Positions 9,736 through 17,879 of a DNA stretch of 64,000 nt are shown here, in pieces. This DNA comes from Pseudomonadota bacterium. GTDB lineage: Bacteria > Pseudomonadota > Alphaproteobacteria > Sphingomonadales > Sphingomonadaceae. A program made the position numbers and the translations under genes. Within the stretch, counting starts at the first letter, position 1. Every line of letters begins with the position of its first letter. The stretch spans positions 4,986 through 68,985 of the forward strand of contig JAEZFL010000132.1 of NCBI GenBank assembly GCA_023417515.1. Reading direction: 5' to 3'. A model generated the notes under the pieces. That model was not told the origin of the DNA. It was given only the letters and a program-made list of their open reading frames with translations, and ran no database searches.

Positions 9736-9846
9736 ATGACCGCCAATTCCACCCTCACCCAGCGCGCCTTCGCTTCGCTTTCCGCGCTGTTCGTCAGCTT
9801 CCTGTTCGTCACCGCCGCCATCGGCCCGGTTCTTCCGATCGCCTGA
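9736..9846 (+). CDS. Small single-span membrane peptide, 36 residues
   Basis: This short frame starts at ATG 9736 with a strong GGGAG site eight bases upstream. The product has a polar N-terminus (MTANSTLTQR), one hydrophobic span (about residues 12-31), and ends in GPVLPIA. It is the first gene after the sigma-54 promoter and is followed 35 bases later by the PspC-domain gene. It resembles in layout the 27-residue peptide at 17613-17696, which also ends in LP-hydrophobic-A and also lies behind a sigma-54 promoter. No named family; the function is unknown. Confidence 0.65.
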   Translation: MTANSTLTQRAFASLSALFVSFLFVTAAIGPVLPIA

Positions 9847-9881
9847 GCCGCACCGACGAACCGTCCATAAGGAACAGCTTC

Positions 9882-10061
9882 ATGGACACACCTTACGCAC
9901 GCGATCCGGTCGGCGGGAAAGTGCTCGGGGTCTGCTCAGGCCTTGCCCGCTCGATCGACTATGATCCGACGCTGATCCGCGCAATCGCGGTGCTGGCGCT
10001 GATCCTGTTCGGGCCGATCACCCTGATGGCCTATCTGCTCGCCGCTTGGCTGGCCGATTGA
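9882..10061 (+). CDS. pspC: PspC-domain protein, 59 residues
   Basis: This is essentially a bare PspC domain: DPVGGKVLGVCSGLARSIDYDPTLIRAI followed by a hydrophobic membrane segment to AAWLAD (quoted here as GGKVLGVCSGLA and YDPTLIRAI cores). In enterobacteria PspC is an inner-membrane sensor/effector of the sigma-54-dependent phage-shock response. AAGGAA precedes the ATG at 9882. The gene lies downstream of the sigma-54 promoter and the 36-residue peptide. No pspA, pspB or pspF is adjacent. The domain call is firm; the physiological role here is inferred. Confidence 0.85.
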   Translation: MDTPYARDPVGGKVLGVCSGLARSIDYDPTLIRAIAVLALILFGPITLMAYLLAAWLAD

Positions 10062-10100
10062 TTTCGACCGCCGGCCGGCGGGCAGAGACCCAGCCGGCCC

Positions 10101-11165
10101 TCAGACGCCCTCAAGCGGCGGCTCCTCGACTTCCAGATCACGACCCGGACCCGGCTCGCTCCGCCACTTGGTGAGCAGGAACGCCCCCGCGGCGATCCCG
10201 CCGGCCACCGCCAGCGTCGCCAGCGGGTGCCGCGCCGCCTTCGAATAGAGGCTGGGGCGGATCACATGGTCATGATCGCCGCGCACCCGCGCCTCGCCCT
10301 GGCCGGCATAGAGATTGTCCGAGTTGGTCGTGCGATCGCTCATCTGTCCGGACACCAGGAACTTCTCGCTGATCCAGTCCATCGTTCGCGGAGCGATCGC
10401 CGACAGGGTGCTGATCATCCGTGCCGACCCGCCGACGAAGGTCTCGCGCATCGGCCGCTCGGCGGCGGCGAGGATCGAGGCGGCGACCTCCTCGGGCGCA
10501 TAGACCGGCGGCGGGAAATGCGGCTCGACGCCCTCGACCGACAGCGCATGCTGGGGCAGCGGCGTGCCGATCGTCGCCGGCTTGACCAGGGTCACCGAGA
10601 TCGGCGCGCCTTCCTCCTCGAGCTCCATGCGAAGCGCCTCGGTGAAGCCCTTGAGCGCCTGCTTGCTCGCCGCGTAGATTCCCTGGAGGGGAAGCGAGCG
10701 GTCGGATTCGACGCTGCCGACGTTGATCAGCGCGCCGCCGCCGCTTTGCCGCAGCTGGCGGACCGCGACCATCGAGCCGTGCACGGTGCCCCAGAAATTG
10801 ACCTCGAACAGCCGGCGCATGTCGGCCTCGGCGGTCTCCTCGAGATAGCCGAAGATCAGCACTCCGGCATTGTTGACCCAGGTGTCGATCCGGCCGTGGC
10901 GCTCGCGGGCATGGGCGGCGATCTTCTCATGGTCCTCGAGACGGCTGACGTCGGCCTCGACGAAGCTGGCATGGCCGGGGCCGGCCTGGTTGATCTCGTC
11001 GACCGCCAAGGCGAGCGCCTCGCGAGTGCGCGCGGCCAGCACCACGCGGGCGCCGCGCGCCGCCGCCATCTTCGCTGTCGCCAGGCCAATGCCGCTGGAT
11101 GCGCCGGTGATGACGACGACCTGCTCGGAAAGCGATTTCAGCTTGGGCATGGGAGCGTCCTTCAT
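10101..11165 (-). CDS. SDR family oxidoreductase with C-terminal membrane segment
   Basis: A 354-residue short-chain dehydrogenase. It has TGASSGIG (about residues 20-27), NNAG (about 98-101), and the catalytic serine (NVGSVES) and Y-x3-K (YAASKQALKG, about residues 163-167). After the catalytic core (to about 270) comes a tail with a hydrophobic segment (LATLAVAGGIAAGAFLLT) near residue 325, suggesting membrane anchoring. GAAGGAG stands ten bases before the ATG at 11165; the ATG at 11150 is an alternative. Substrate unknown. It converges on the PspC gene. Confidence 0.87.
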   Translation of the reverse strand: MKDAPMPKLKSLSEQVVVITGASSGIGLATAKMAAARGARVVLAARTREALALAVDEINQAGPGHASFVEADVSRLEDHEKIAAHARERHGRIDTWVNNAGVLIFGYLEETAEADMRRLFEVNFWGTVHGSMVAVRQLRQSGGGALINVGSVESDRSLPLQGIYAASKQALKGFTEALRMELEEEGAPISVTLVKPATIGTPLPQHALSVEGVEPHFPPPVYAPEEVAASILAAAERPMRETFVGGSARMISTLSAIAPRTMDWISEKFLVSGQMSDRTTNSDNLYAGQGEARVRGDHDHVIRPSLYSKAARHPLATLAVAGGIAAGAFLLTKWRSEPGPGRDLEVEEPPLEGV

Positions 11166-11257
11166 GTCGGGTTCGCTCCTTCAACGAGCCGGCGCGGCGA
11201 TGGTTCTCGCGCACCAGTCCTAGCATCACCGCCCGTCCTTCCGCTAAGCAGCCAGGC

Positions 11258-12199
11258 ATGGCGCACGCCCACCACCATGCCGGCCACCATCACGGCCCGG
11301 GCCATGCGCACCATCACGGACACGGCCACAGCCACGCGCCGGCGGATTTCGGCCGCGCCTTCGCGATCGGGATCGCGCTCAATCTCGGCTTCGTCGTGGT
11401 CGAGGCGGCCTATGGCTTCTGGGCCAATTCGATGGCCCTGCTCGCCGACGCCGGCCACAATCTGTCCGACGTTCTGGGGCTCGTCCTCGCCTGGGGGGCG
11501 ACCGTCCTCGCCAGGCGAGCGCCGAGCCGCCGGTTCAGCTACGGCCTGCGCGGGACGACGATCCTCGCCGCGCTGGCCAATGCGATCATCCTGCTCGTGG
11601 CGGTGGCGTTCATCGTTTACCACGCGGTGATGCGGCTGATCATCCCGGACCTCGTCGAGGGCGAGACCGTGATCATCGTCGCCACGATCGGAATCGTGAT
11701 CAACGGAATCACCGCCTGGATGTTCGCGCGCGGCCGCGAGCGAGATCTCAACGTGCGCGGCGCCTATCTCCACATGGTCGCCGATGCGCTGGTCTCGGCC
11801 GGAGTCGTGATCGCCGGCGTCCTGATCGCGACGACCGGCTGGCTGTGGGTCGATCCGGTCGCCAGCATCGTCGTCGCGGCGCTTATCTTCCTCGCCACGG
11901 TCGACCTCGCCCGCGAATCCACGGCGATGGCGCTGGGCGGCGTACCGCGCAGCATCGATCCCGAAGCGGTGGAGGCGCATCTCGAGGCGATGGCGGGGGT
12001 CGAGCGCGTCCACGACCTCCATATCTGGCCGACGAGCACGACCGAGACGGTGCTGACCGCCCATCTCACCATGCCCGGCGGGCATCCCGGCGACACCTTC
12101 CTCGCCGACGCGCAGCGCCAGCTCCACGACCGCTTCGGAATCGGCCATGTCACGCTTCAGATCGAGCTTGGCGCCGATCCCGATTGCGGCGGCTGCTAG
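11258..12199 (+). CDS. Cation diffusion facilitator (ZitB/CzcD-like zinc exporter)
   Basis: A 313-residue inner-membrane metal/proton antiporter. It has a very histidine-rich N-terminus (14 His in the first 28 residues), six predicted membrane helices, and the family motif DAGHNLSD in helix II, which holds metal-site residues; a second HxxxD-type site (HMVADALVSAG) lies in helix V. A cytoplasmic C-terminal domain follows (about residues 215-313). The His-rich tail and motif favour Zn2+ (also Co2+ or Cd2+). It is divergent from the SDR gene; DUF1810 follows by two bases. Confidence 0.92.
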   Translation: MAHAHHHAGHHHGPGHAHHHGHGHSHAPADFGRAFAIGIALNLGFVVVEAAYGFWANSMALLADAGHNLSDVLGLVLAWGATVLARRAPSRRFSYGLRGTTILAALANAIILLVAVAFIVYHAVMRLIIPDLVEGETVIIVATIGIVINGITAWMFARGRERDLNVRGAYLHMVADALVSAGVVIAGVLIATTGWLWVDPVASIVVAALIFLATVDLARESTAMALGGVPRSIDPEAVEAHLEAMAGVERVHDLHIWPTSTTETVLTAHLTMPGGHPGDTFLADAQRQLHDRFGIGHVTLQIELGADPDCGGC

Positions 12200-12201
12200 G
12201 C

Positions 12202-12624
12202 TTGGCGGACCCCTACGATCTCGACCGCTTCGTCGCCGCCCAGGCGGACGTCTGGCCCGTGCCGCTCGAGGAGCTGCGCGAGGGCCGCAAGCGAAGCCAC
12301 TGGATGTGGTTCGTCTTCCCCCAGATTGCCGGCCTCGGCATGAGCGCGATGTCGCAACATTATGCGATCCGCTCGCGCGACGAGGCCGCGGCCTATCTCG
12401 CGCATGATGTGCTGGGCGCGCGTCTCGCCGAATGCACCGACGCGGCGCTCAGCCATGCCGGACGGGTGGGCGCGGAGGCGATCTTCGGCGGGATCGACGC
12501 CGTCAAGCTGCGCTCGTCGATGACCCTGTTCGATGCGGTGGCGCCTGGCGATCGCTATCGCCGCGCCATCGACGCCTACTATGGCGGCGACCCGGACCCG
12601 GCGACTCTCGGGCTGCTCAACTGA
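12202..12624 (+). CDS. DUF1810 family protein
   Basis: A 140-residue soluble protein with the DUF1810 signature: DPYDLDRFVAAQ at the N-terminus, GRKRSHWMWFVFPQIAGLG in the middle, and a C-terminal DPATLGLL. The family is widespread and biochemically uncharacterised, sometimes called calpastatin-like without basis. The likely start is TTG 12202 (MADPYDL), two bases after the CDF stop, implying translational coupling to the exporter gene. The family call is firm even though the start codon is atypical. Confidence 0.82.
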   Translation: MADPYDLDRFVAAQADVWPVPLEELREGRKRSHWMWFVFPQIAGLGMSAMSQHYAIRSRDEAAAYLAHDVLGARLAECTDAALSHAGRVGAEAIFGGIDAVKLRSSMTLFDAVAPGDRYRRAIDAYYGGDPDPATLGLLN

Positions 12625-12638
12625 ATTGTACTTGATCT

Positions 12639-12675
12639 CCGCTCATCCTGAATAGCGGCTACTCAGCATGAGCGG
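12639..12675. terminator. Inverted repeat between convergent genes
   Basis: CCGCTCAT (12639-12646) and ATGAGCGG (12668-12675) are perfect 8-bp inverted arms lying between the convergent DUF1810 gene and the MacAB-like operon. It is probably a bidirectional transcript-end structure. The arm sequence belongs to the same repeat family as 7261-7412 and 20660-20677. Confidence 0.45.
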
Positions 12676-12684
12676 GATTGGCGC

Positions 12685-12927
12685 TTACAGCTCGACGCCG
12701 TTGGCGATGGCCTCGAGGCGGCGCAGGCGCTCCTTCACCGAGGCGAGCTCGATCAGGGTCACCGGAGTCTCCACCTCGTCGCCATTGGCCGCGGCCGGTC
12801 CGCCGCGCAATTGCATCCGCTTGAGCTCGAGCCAGCCGCGCCATGCCTTCAGGGCGGAAACGCAGACCATGAAAGCGACCGACACAAAGGCGGACGCAAG
12901 GATGAGAGGCAGCGTCATTTCGCTCAT
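12685..12927 (-). CDS. Small membrane protein with PspB-like layout, 80 residues
   Basis: One N-terminal hydrophobic span (about residues 5-27) is followed by a basic segment, a low-complexity linker, and a C-terminal heptad-type helix (LASVKERLRRLEAIA). PspB has the same layout of membrane span then coiled coil, including an RxRxxxLE-type pattern, but overall identity is too low to call it. It starts at ATG 12927 with AGGAG upstream, 11 bases after the permease stop, and is the last gene of the operon. Its presence in a sigma-54 operon whose regulon includes PspC makes the comparison worth testing. Confidence 0.6.
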   Translation of the reverse strand: MSEMTLPLILASAFVSVAFMVCVSALKAWRGWLELKRMQLRGGPAAANGDEVETPVTLIELASVKERLRRLEAIANGVEL

Positions 12928-12938
12928 CTTTCCGGCTC

Positions 12939-15443
12939 CTATTCGTAGCGCAAGGCGTGGATGGGGTTGGCTCGGGCGACCCGCAGAGCGTGGCCGGCGA
13001 TGGTTCCGATCGCGATCGCCAGCGCGAGCAGGCCAGCGAACAGGAACGGGGTGACTCCGAGGTCGACCCGGGTGTCGAAGGTGTTGAGCCAGTCGCGCAT
13101 CGCCCACCAGGCGACCGGCCAGGCGATCACATTGGCGACGATCACCGGCTTGGAGAACTGCCAGGCGAGCAGCTTGACGATGTCGCTGGTGCGCGCGCCG
13201 AGCACCTTGCGGATGCCGATCTCCTTGGTGCGCCGCTCGGCGGTGAAGGCGGCGAGGCCGAACAGGCCGAGGCAGGCGACGATCACCGCGAGAGCCGAGA
13301 ATCCGGCGAACACGCGCGCCCGCGATTCCTCGGCCCGGTAGAGCTCGGCGACGATGTCCTCGCTGAACTGGGCCTCGAACGGAACGTCGGGGGCGAGCCG
13401 GCGCCACGCCTGCTCGATCCGCTCGCGCACCGCGTTGGGCTGGGGGTCGTCATAGCGGACGACAAGGGTGGTGAAGCCATTCTGGCCGATCGCGAAGGCG
13501 ATCGGCTCGATCGGCTCGCGGATCGAGCGCAGCCGGGTGTCGCGGACCACTCCGACGATGGTGATCGGGACAAGGCCGTTCTCGGGCCGCACCAGCCCCA
13601 TGCGCAAATTGGCGCCGACCGCCTCGGCCGGATTGGTGAAGCCGAGATCGCGCGCGGCGCGCTCGTTGATCACGATGTTGAGCCCGCGTGCCGCGAACGC
13701 CCGTTCCTCCTCGGGGGTGGGGAAGAGGGCGAGCGGAACGACGTCCATCTCGCGGCTTGCCGACAGCTCGCGGCCGGCGATCATCGGGGCCCTCAGGGTG
13801 CGGAAGAAATTCTCGTCGATCGGATAGGCGCCGACTCCGACCGGCTGGTCGCGGCCGGGGACCTGGATGACGGTGCCGTTCTGGTTGACCGGGTCGATCG
13901 CGATCCCGGTCCGGGCCACCGACTGGACGCCGGGAAGCCGGGCGATCTCGCGGGCGATCGTCTCGCCCTTGTCGATGATCTGGCGCCGGTTGAGGCCCTG
14001 GACCTGAAACAGCCCGTCGCGCTGGAAGCCGGGGTCGGCGGTGCGGGCATAGACAGTCTGGCCGTAGACCACCGCGGTGCAGATGATGAGGCCGATCGAC
14101 ACCGCGAACTGGCCGATGACAAGGGCGCTTCGAAGCGCGCCGGAACCGGCGGCCTCGGCGGTCGACTTGTTGGCCTTGAGCACCTGGGCCGGCTGGAAGC
14201 GCGACAGATAGAAGGCCGGGTAGAGCCCGCCGGCGGCACCGACCAGAACGGTCAGAAGAAGGATCGGCAGGAGCATTCCGTCCGATCCCAGATAGGTCAT
14301 CCTGAGATCGGCATCGAGGAAGCTGCCAAGGGCGGGCAGAAGCAGCTCGACCATGGCCAGCGCGAGCAGCATGGCGAAGCCGGCGACGAGCACCGATTCC
14401 ATCAGGAACTGGGTCATCAGCTGGCTTCGGCTGGCGCCGAGGACCTTGCGCAGCGCGACCTCGCGGGCGCGGGCGCTGGCCCGGGCGGTGGCCAGGTTGG
14501 TGAAGTTGATGCACGCCATGCCGAGGATCAGGAACGCGACGATGGTGAAGGTGAGGATGGTGCGCTCGTCGTTGCCGGCGGTGACCGCCCCGGCTTGCGC
14601 AGGGCCGAGATGGATGTCGCGAACGTTGACCAGGCGCCAGTCGCCGAAATCGCCCTGGTTGAGCATCTGGTCGCCGAATTGTTGGTCCGGGATGTTGCGT
14701 TCTTCCCACGGCCCCAGATTGTCGTTGATCGACGCCGGGTCGGTGCCGGGGCGCAAGGTCACGTAATTCCAGCCCGAATTGGCGCCCCATTGGGTGAGGA
14801 AATCGGGGGTCTCGGCGAAATAGGTCTGCGGGTCGAAGCGAACGACCATGTCGAGCCGCTGGTGGGAGTTGCGCGGCAGATCGCGCATCACGCCGGTGAT
14901 CCGGTGATCGGTGCTGACCCCGCGGGCGATCAGCGTAAGGGTGCGGCCGACCGGGTCGTCGTCGCCGAAGAAGCGGCGCGCCTGGGTTTCGCTCACGACC
15001 AGCGACCCCGCCTCGTCGAGGGCATTGCGCGGATCGCCGCGGACGAGCGGGATCTGGAGGACGTCGAACAGGTTGCCGTCGGCGTAGATCACATTCTCGG
15101 TCGGAAGCGCCTCGCCGTCATGCGAGACGACCGGCGAGGCGGCGAGCGCATAGACCTTCTTGTCGATCTGCGGGAAGTCGGCGGCCATCGTCCGGCCGGC
15201 GACGTAGGAGGACATCTGGAGGAAGGTTTCCTCGCCGGTGCCCGGATCGCGGAAATAGCTCTGGATCTGGTAGACATTCTCCGCATTGGGCAGCCACGAA
15301 TCGTAGCTCCGCTCGTAGCGGACATAGAGGAGAAGCATCAGGCAGGCGGCGAGGCCGATCGCCAGGCCGACGATGTTGATGAAGGCGTAGGTGCGGTTCT
15401 TGCCCAGCGCCCTCAAGCCGACGATCGCATAGTTGCGCCACAT
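12939..15443 (-). CDS. MacB/FtsX-type ABC transporter permease, 834 residues
   Basis: A double-length permease. The N-terminal half has a membrane helix (about residues 20-40), a long periplasmic MacB_PCD-like domain, then three helices (about 290-420). A further helix near 440, a second periplasmic domain and a final FtsX triplet of helices (about 700-830) follow, ending in the family-typical NPIHALRYE. The stretch TKEIGIRKVLGA is characteristic of FtsX/MacB permeases. Unlike E. coli MacB the ATPase is separate, encoded upstream at 15474-16229. It is likely a mechanotransmission-type complex acting on periplasmic or membrane substrates; the substrate is unknown. Confidence 0.9.
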   Translation of the reverse strand: MWRNYAIVGLRALGKNRTYAFINIVGLAIGLAACLMLLLYVRYERSYDSWLPNAENVYQIQSYFRDPGTGEETFLQMSSYVAGRTMAADFPQIDKKVYALAASPVVSHDGEALPTENVIYADGNLFDVLQIPLVRGDPRNALDEAGSLVVSETQARRFFGDDDPVGRTLTLIARGVSTDHRITGVMRDLPRNSHQRLDMVVRFDPQTYFAETPDFLTQWGANSGWNYVTLRPGTDPASINDNLGPWEERNIPDQQFGDQMLNQGDFGDWRLVNVRDIHLGPAQAGAVTAGNDERTILTFTIVAFLILGMACINFTNLATARASARAREVALRKVLGASRSQLMTQFLMESVLVAGFAMLLALAMVELLLPALGSFLDADLRMTYLGSDGMLLPILLLTVLVGAAGGLYPAFYLSRFQPAQVLKANKSTAEAAGSGALRSALVIGQFAVSIGLIICTAVVYGQTVYARTADPGFQRDGLFQVQGLNRRQIIDKGETIAREIARLPGVQSVARTGIAIDPVNQNGTVIQVPGRDQPVGVGAYPIDENFFRTLRAPMIAGRELSASREMDVVPLALFPTPEEERAFAARGLNIVINERAARDLGFTNPAEAVGANLRMGLVRPENGLVPITIVGVVRDTRLRSIREPIEPIAFAIGQNGFTTLVVRYDDPQPNAVRERIEQAWRRLAPDVPFEAQFSEDIVAELYRAEESRARVFAGFSALAVIVACLGLFGLAAFTAERRTKEIGIRKVLGARTSDIVKLLAWQFSKPVIVANVIAWPVAWWAMRDWLNTFDTRVDLGVTPFLFAGLLALAIAIGTIAGHALRVARANPIHALRYE

Positions 15444-15473
15444 GTCAGTCTCTCCCCCTTGGTCCCCGGGCGG

Positions 15474-16229
15474 TCACGCGGCGCGCCGGTGCTCGACCAG
15501 CACGCGGCCGTCGAGCATGTTGACGACCCGGCTGGCATAATCGGCATGGGCCGGGGAGTGAGTGACCATGACGATGGTCGAGCCCTCCTGATTGAGCGCC
15601 TGGAGCATCCGCATCACTTCCTCGCCATGGGCGGTGTCGAGATTGCCGGTCGGCTCGTCGGCGAGGATCAGCTTGGGCGCTCCGACCAGGGCTCGGGCGA
15701 CGGCGACCCGCTGCTGCTGGCCGCCGCTGAGCTGGCTCGGCCGGTGGCGGGCGCGATGGGCGATCCCGACCCGGTCCATCACCGTGTCGACCCGGGCGCG
15801 GCGGTCGGCGGCGGGCACGTCGTGGTAGAGCAGAGCGAGCTCGATATTCTCGCGGACCGAGAGCTCGTCGACCAGGTTGAAGCTCTGGAAGATGAAGCCG
15901 ATGTTGCGCTTGCGGAAGTCGGCGAGCTTGCTCTCGCCCATCTTCGACACTTCGGTGCCGTCGAACAGGTACGAGCCCTCGCTCGGGCTATCGAGCATCC
16001 CGATGACGTTGAGAAGCGTCGACTTGCCGCAGCCCGACGGGCCCATGATCGCGACGAACTCGCCCTCGGCGACGTCGAGATAGATGCCGTCGAGAGCGGT
16101 CGTCTCGACCGTGTCGGTGCGATAAACCCGCGACAGGCCGCGCATGCTCAGCATGGCTCCGACGGCGCCGTCGCCGTGCGCGGCCGGGACGTCGTCGATC
16201 TGGTCGTCAATCTTGCTGGCGCTGAGCAT
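15474..16229 (-). CDS. ABC transporter ATPase (MacB/LolD class)
   Basis: A 251-residue ATPase for the FtsX-type permease encoded 30 bases downstream. It has Walker A GPSGCGKS, a Q-loop (FIFQSFNLV), signature [12 protein letters not shown], Walker [13 protein letters not shown] and an H-loop (VTHSPAHA). The ATG at 16229 is chosen for its strong GGAAGGAG site; an ATG at 16253 that overlaps the adaptor stop would add eight residues. The LolD/MacB-class signature fits a transporter that extracts or moves periplasmic and membrane substrates rather than importing solutes. Confidence 0.92.
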   Translation of the reverse strand: MLSASKIDDQIDDVPAAHGDGAVGAMLSMRGLSRVYRTDTVETTALDGIYLDVAEGEFVAIMGPSGCGKSTLLNVIGMLDSPSEGSYLFDGTEVSKMGESKLADFRKRNIGFIFQSFNLVDELSVRENIELALLYHDVPAADRRARVDTVMDRVGIAHRARHRPSQLSGGQQQRVAVARALVGAPKLILADEPTGNLDTAHGEEVMRMLQALNQEGSTIVMVTHSPAHADYASRVVNMLDGRVLVEHRRAA

Positions 16230-16249
16230 CGCCTTGGCTCCTTCCCCCG

Positions 16250-17554
16250 TCATCGTGTGAGATCCAGCCGGTCGCGCTCGGCGAAGCCGGTATAAGGTGA
16301 GGTGATCACGCGCTCGCCGGGATCGAGGCCTTCGAGCACTTCGACATGGTTGGCGTTGCGGCGGCCGAGGCGGACGTTGCGGCGCACCGCCGAGCGGCCG
16401 TCCGGCGACACGACGAACACCCAATTGCCGCCGGTCTCGTTGTAGAAGGCGCCGTTGGGCAGAAGCAAAGCCGGCGACGGATCGCCCAGAGTCAGGCGCA
16501 GCTGAAGGGTCTGGCCGCGCTGGAGGTCGCGCGGCTCGGCGTCGACGAAGGCGAGGTCGACGGTGAAGCTGCCATTCTGGACCTGCGGATAGATTTTCTG
16601 GACCCGCAGGCGATATTGCCGGCCGCCTTGCTCGGCGACCGCGACCTGGCCCTCGGCGACTCGGCCGAGATAGAATTCGTCGACCTGGGCGACGAGCTTG
16701 TTGCGGCCGGCGCTGTCGATCTGGCCGAGCCGCTCGCCACGCTGCAGCGACTGGCCGACCTGGATCGAGAAGGAGGTGAGCTGGCCTGACACCGGCGCGC
16801 GCAGGTTCAATGCGTCGAGGCTGGCGCGGGCGAGGCCGAGGCTGTCGTTGAGCGCGCTGGCCGAGGAGCGCAGCTGCGCGAGCTGCTGCGACTGGAGCCG
16901 CTCGTCGGTCGCCTGCTGGCGGCGAAGCACCTCGGCGCGCCGCTGCGCGGCCTGATAGGTGTCGCGGCTGTCGGCGATGACCCGGCCGGGAACGAAGCCG
17001 CGCTCGGCGAGCGGCGCCTGCATCTCATATTGGCGGCGGGTGGTCTGCGCGGTGAGCTGCGCGTCGATCAGCGCGCGCTCGTTGGCGAGGCGGGTCTGCG
17101 ACAACGCCAGCTCCTGGCTGCGCATCGAGTTGATCTGCTGGGTGACCTCGGTCTGGCGCGCGAGCACGTTCAATTGGAGGTCGGAATTGCTAAGCACCGC
17201 GAGGAGCTGGCCCTCTTGGACGAGAGCGCCGTCCTCGACCAGGATCCGCTCGACCCGGCCGCCCTCGACCGCGTCGAGATAGACGGTGAGCGACGGAGTG
17301 ACCCGGCCGCGCAACGGCAGGAAGTCCTCGAACGTGCCGCGATCGACCGTCGAGACGGTCAGCCGCTCCGCGGTCACCGTCTGGCTGTTGCGCGCGGGCG
17401 CGGCGAAATAAGCGGTGGGGGCGAGGGCGAGCAGAAGCGCTCCGCCGATCGCGAGCTTCGTTCGCGCAGTCAGGCCACGGCGAGCGACGACCTTGTCCAT
17501 CGCGCCACCGGTGACCGGCGCCTCCTCGCGCTTGCCCAGCCGCACGACGCTCAT
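16250..17554 (-). CDS. HlyD/MacA-type periplasmic adaptor
   Basis: A 434-residue membrane-fusion protein: a short cytoplasmic N-terminus with the family-typical APVTGGAMDK stretch, one membrane anchor (about residues 35-52), a beta-barrel and lipoyl half-motifs around a long alpha-helical hairpin rich in Q, R and A (about 110-230), then beta-barrel and membrane-proximal domains. It links the inner-membrane ABC complex to an outer-membrane channel, which is not encoded here. An open GTG at 17584 could add ten residues, and ATG 17500 is a shorter option. It overlaps or abuts the ATPase gene. Confidence 0.87.
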   Translation of the reverse strand: MSVVRLGKREEAPVTGGAMDKVVARRGLTARTKLAIGGALLLALAPTAYFAAPARNSQTVTAERLTVSTVDRGTFEDFLPLRGRVTPSLTVYLDAVEGGRVERILVEDGALVQEGQLLAVLSNSDLQLNVLARQTEVTQQINSMRSQELALSQTRLANERALIDAQLTAQTTRRQYEMQAPLAERGFVPGRVIADSRDTYQAAQRRAEVLRRQQATDERLQSQQLAQLRSSASALNDSLGLARASLDALNLRAPVSGQLTSFSIQVGQSLQRGERLGQIDSAGRNKLVAQVDEFYLGRVAEGQVAVAEQGGRQYRLRVQKIYPQVQNGSFTVDLAFVDAEPRDLQRGQTLQLRLTLGDPSPALLLPNGAFYNETGGNWVFVVSPDGRSAVRRNVRLGRRNANHVEVLEGLDPGERVITSPYTGFAERDRLDLTR

Positions 17555-17612
17555 CGCGCGCGCCGAATGTTCGAAAACGGACACCCGCGTTCGGCTTCGG
17601 ACACCTGGAGGC

Positions 17613-17696
17613 TCACGCCAGCGGCAGCGTCACGAGGGTGATCAGGCCCGCGGCGACCAGCGCCACGCTGAAAATGAAGCTTTCGAACTTGTCCAT
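17613..17696 (-). CDS. Leader membrane peptide of the MacAB-like operon, 27 residues
   Basis: A very short gene too small for most annotation. The ATG at 17696 is preceded by GGGAGG at six bases, about as good a ribosome site as any in the window. The product begins MDKFESF, then is a single hydrophobic span to the end, LVTLPLA. It lies 36 bases downstream of the predicted start of a sigma-54 promoter and 58 bases before the adaptor gene. It resembles the 36-residue peptide at 9736-9846 in having one span, an LP-hydrophobic-A end and sigma-54 control. Confidence 0.6.
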   Translation of the reverse strand: MDKFESFIFSVALVAAGLITLVTLPLA

Positions 17697-17742
17697 GGCG
17701 GACCTCCCGAATGCACGGCGCGATTGCCGCTGCGGGCTCTTC

Positions 17743-17760
17743 CGCAGGAACCGTGCCAAT
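17743..17760 (-). promoter_or_regulatory. Sigma-54 (-24/-12) promoter of the MacAB-like operon
   Basis: Read on the minus strand, ATTGGCACGGTTCCTGCG contains TTGGCACG with the invariant GG (17757-17756) and GC (17745-17744) exactly ten bases apart. Transcription would start near 17732, giving a 36-base leader before the 27-residue peptide gene. The palindrome at 17813-17826 is centred about 88 bases upstream of this start, a normal distance for a sigma-54 enhancer. Confidence 0.7.
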
Positions 17761-17812
17761 TTCATCCCGCTCTGTGGCGCGTGATTTGCCGGCAGCTTCC
17801 CATCGTCGGCGA

Positions 17813-17826
17813 GTCCGCCCGCGGAC
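17813..17826. promoter_or_regulatory. GTCCGC-N2-GCGGAC palindrome between divergent sigma-54 promoters
   Basis: GTCCGCCCGCGGAC has the same 6-bp arms and 2-base centre as the core of the palindrome at 9515-9530. It sits at a normal enhancer distance for the leftward promoter but directly abuts the -24 element of the rightward promoter, where a bound activator could instead repress. A degenerate half site, TGTCCGATATCG, follows at about 17845-17856. Confidence 0.55.
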
Positions 17827-17828
17827 AC

Positions 17829-17845
17829 TGGCACGGTCCTTGATT
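17829..17845 (+). promoter_or_regulatory. Sigma-54-like promoter of the regulator-kinase operon
   Basis: TGGCACGGTCCTTGATT matches TGGCACN5TTGCW except that the invariant GC of the -12 element reads GA (17842-17843). Spacing from the GG at 17830-17831 is exact. The start would lie near 17855, 25 bases before the ATG at 17880. The mismatch suggests a weak promoter and autoregulation of the two-component system. Confidence 0.5.
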
Positions 17846-17879
17846 GTCCGATATCGAACGCAAGGGAGGATGGGGGCAA

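Noticed and set aside
12957..16295. A 1112-codon open frame on the plus strand opposite the MacB permease and ATPase
   Set aside because: It is antisense to clear homologs, has a low-complexity D/E/G/R/Q composition typical of reversed high-GC codons, and shows no domain. The same applies to long antisense frames at 17901-20585, 31717-34857 and 40544-42991.
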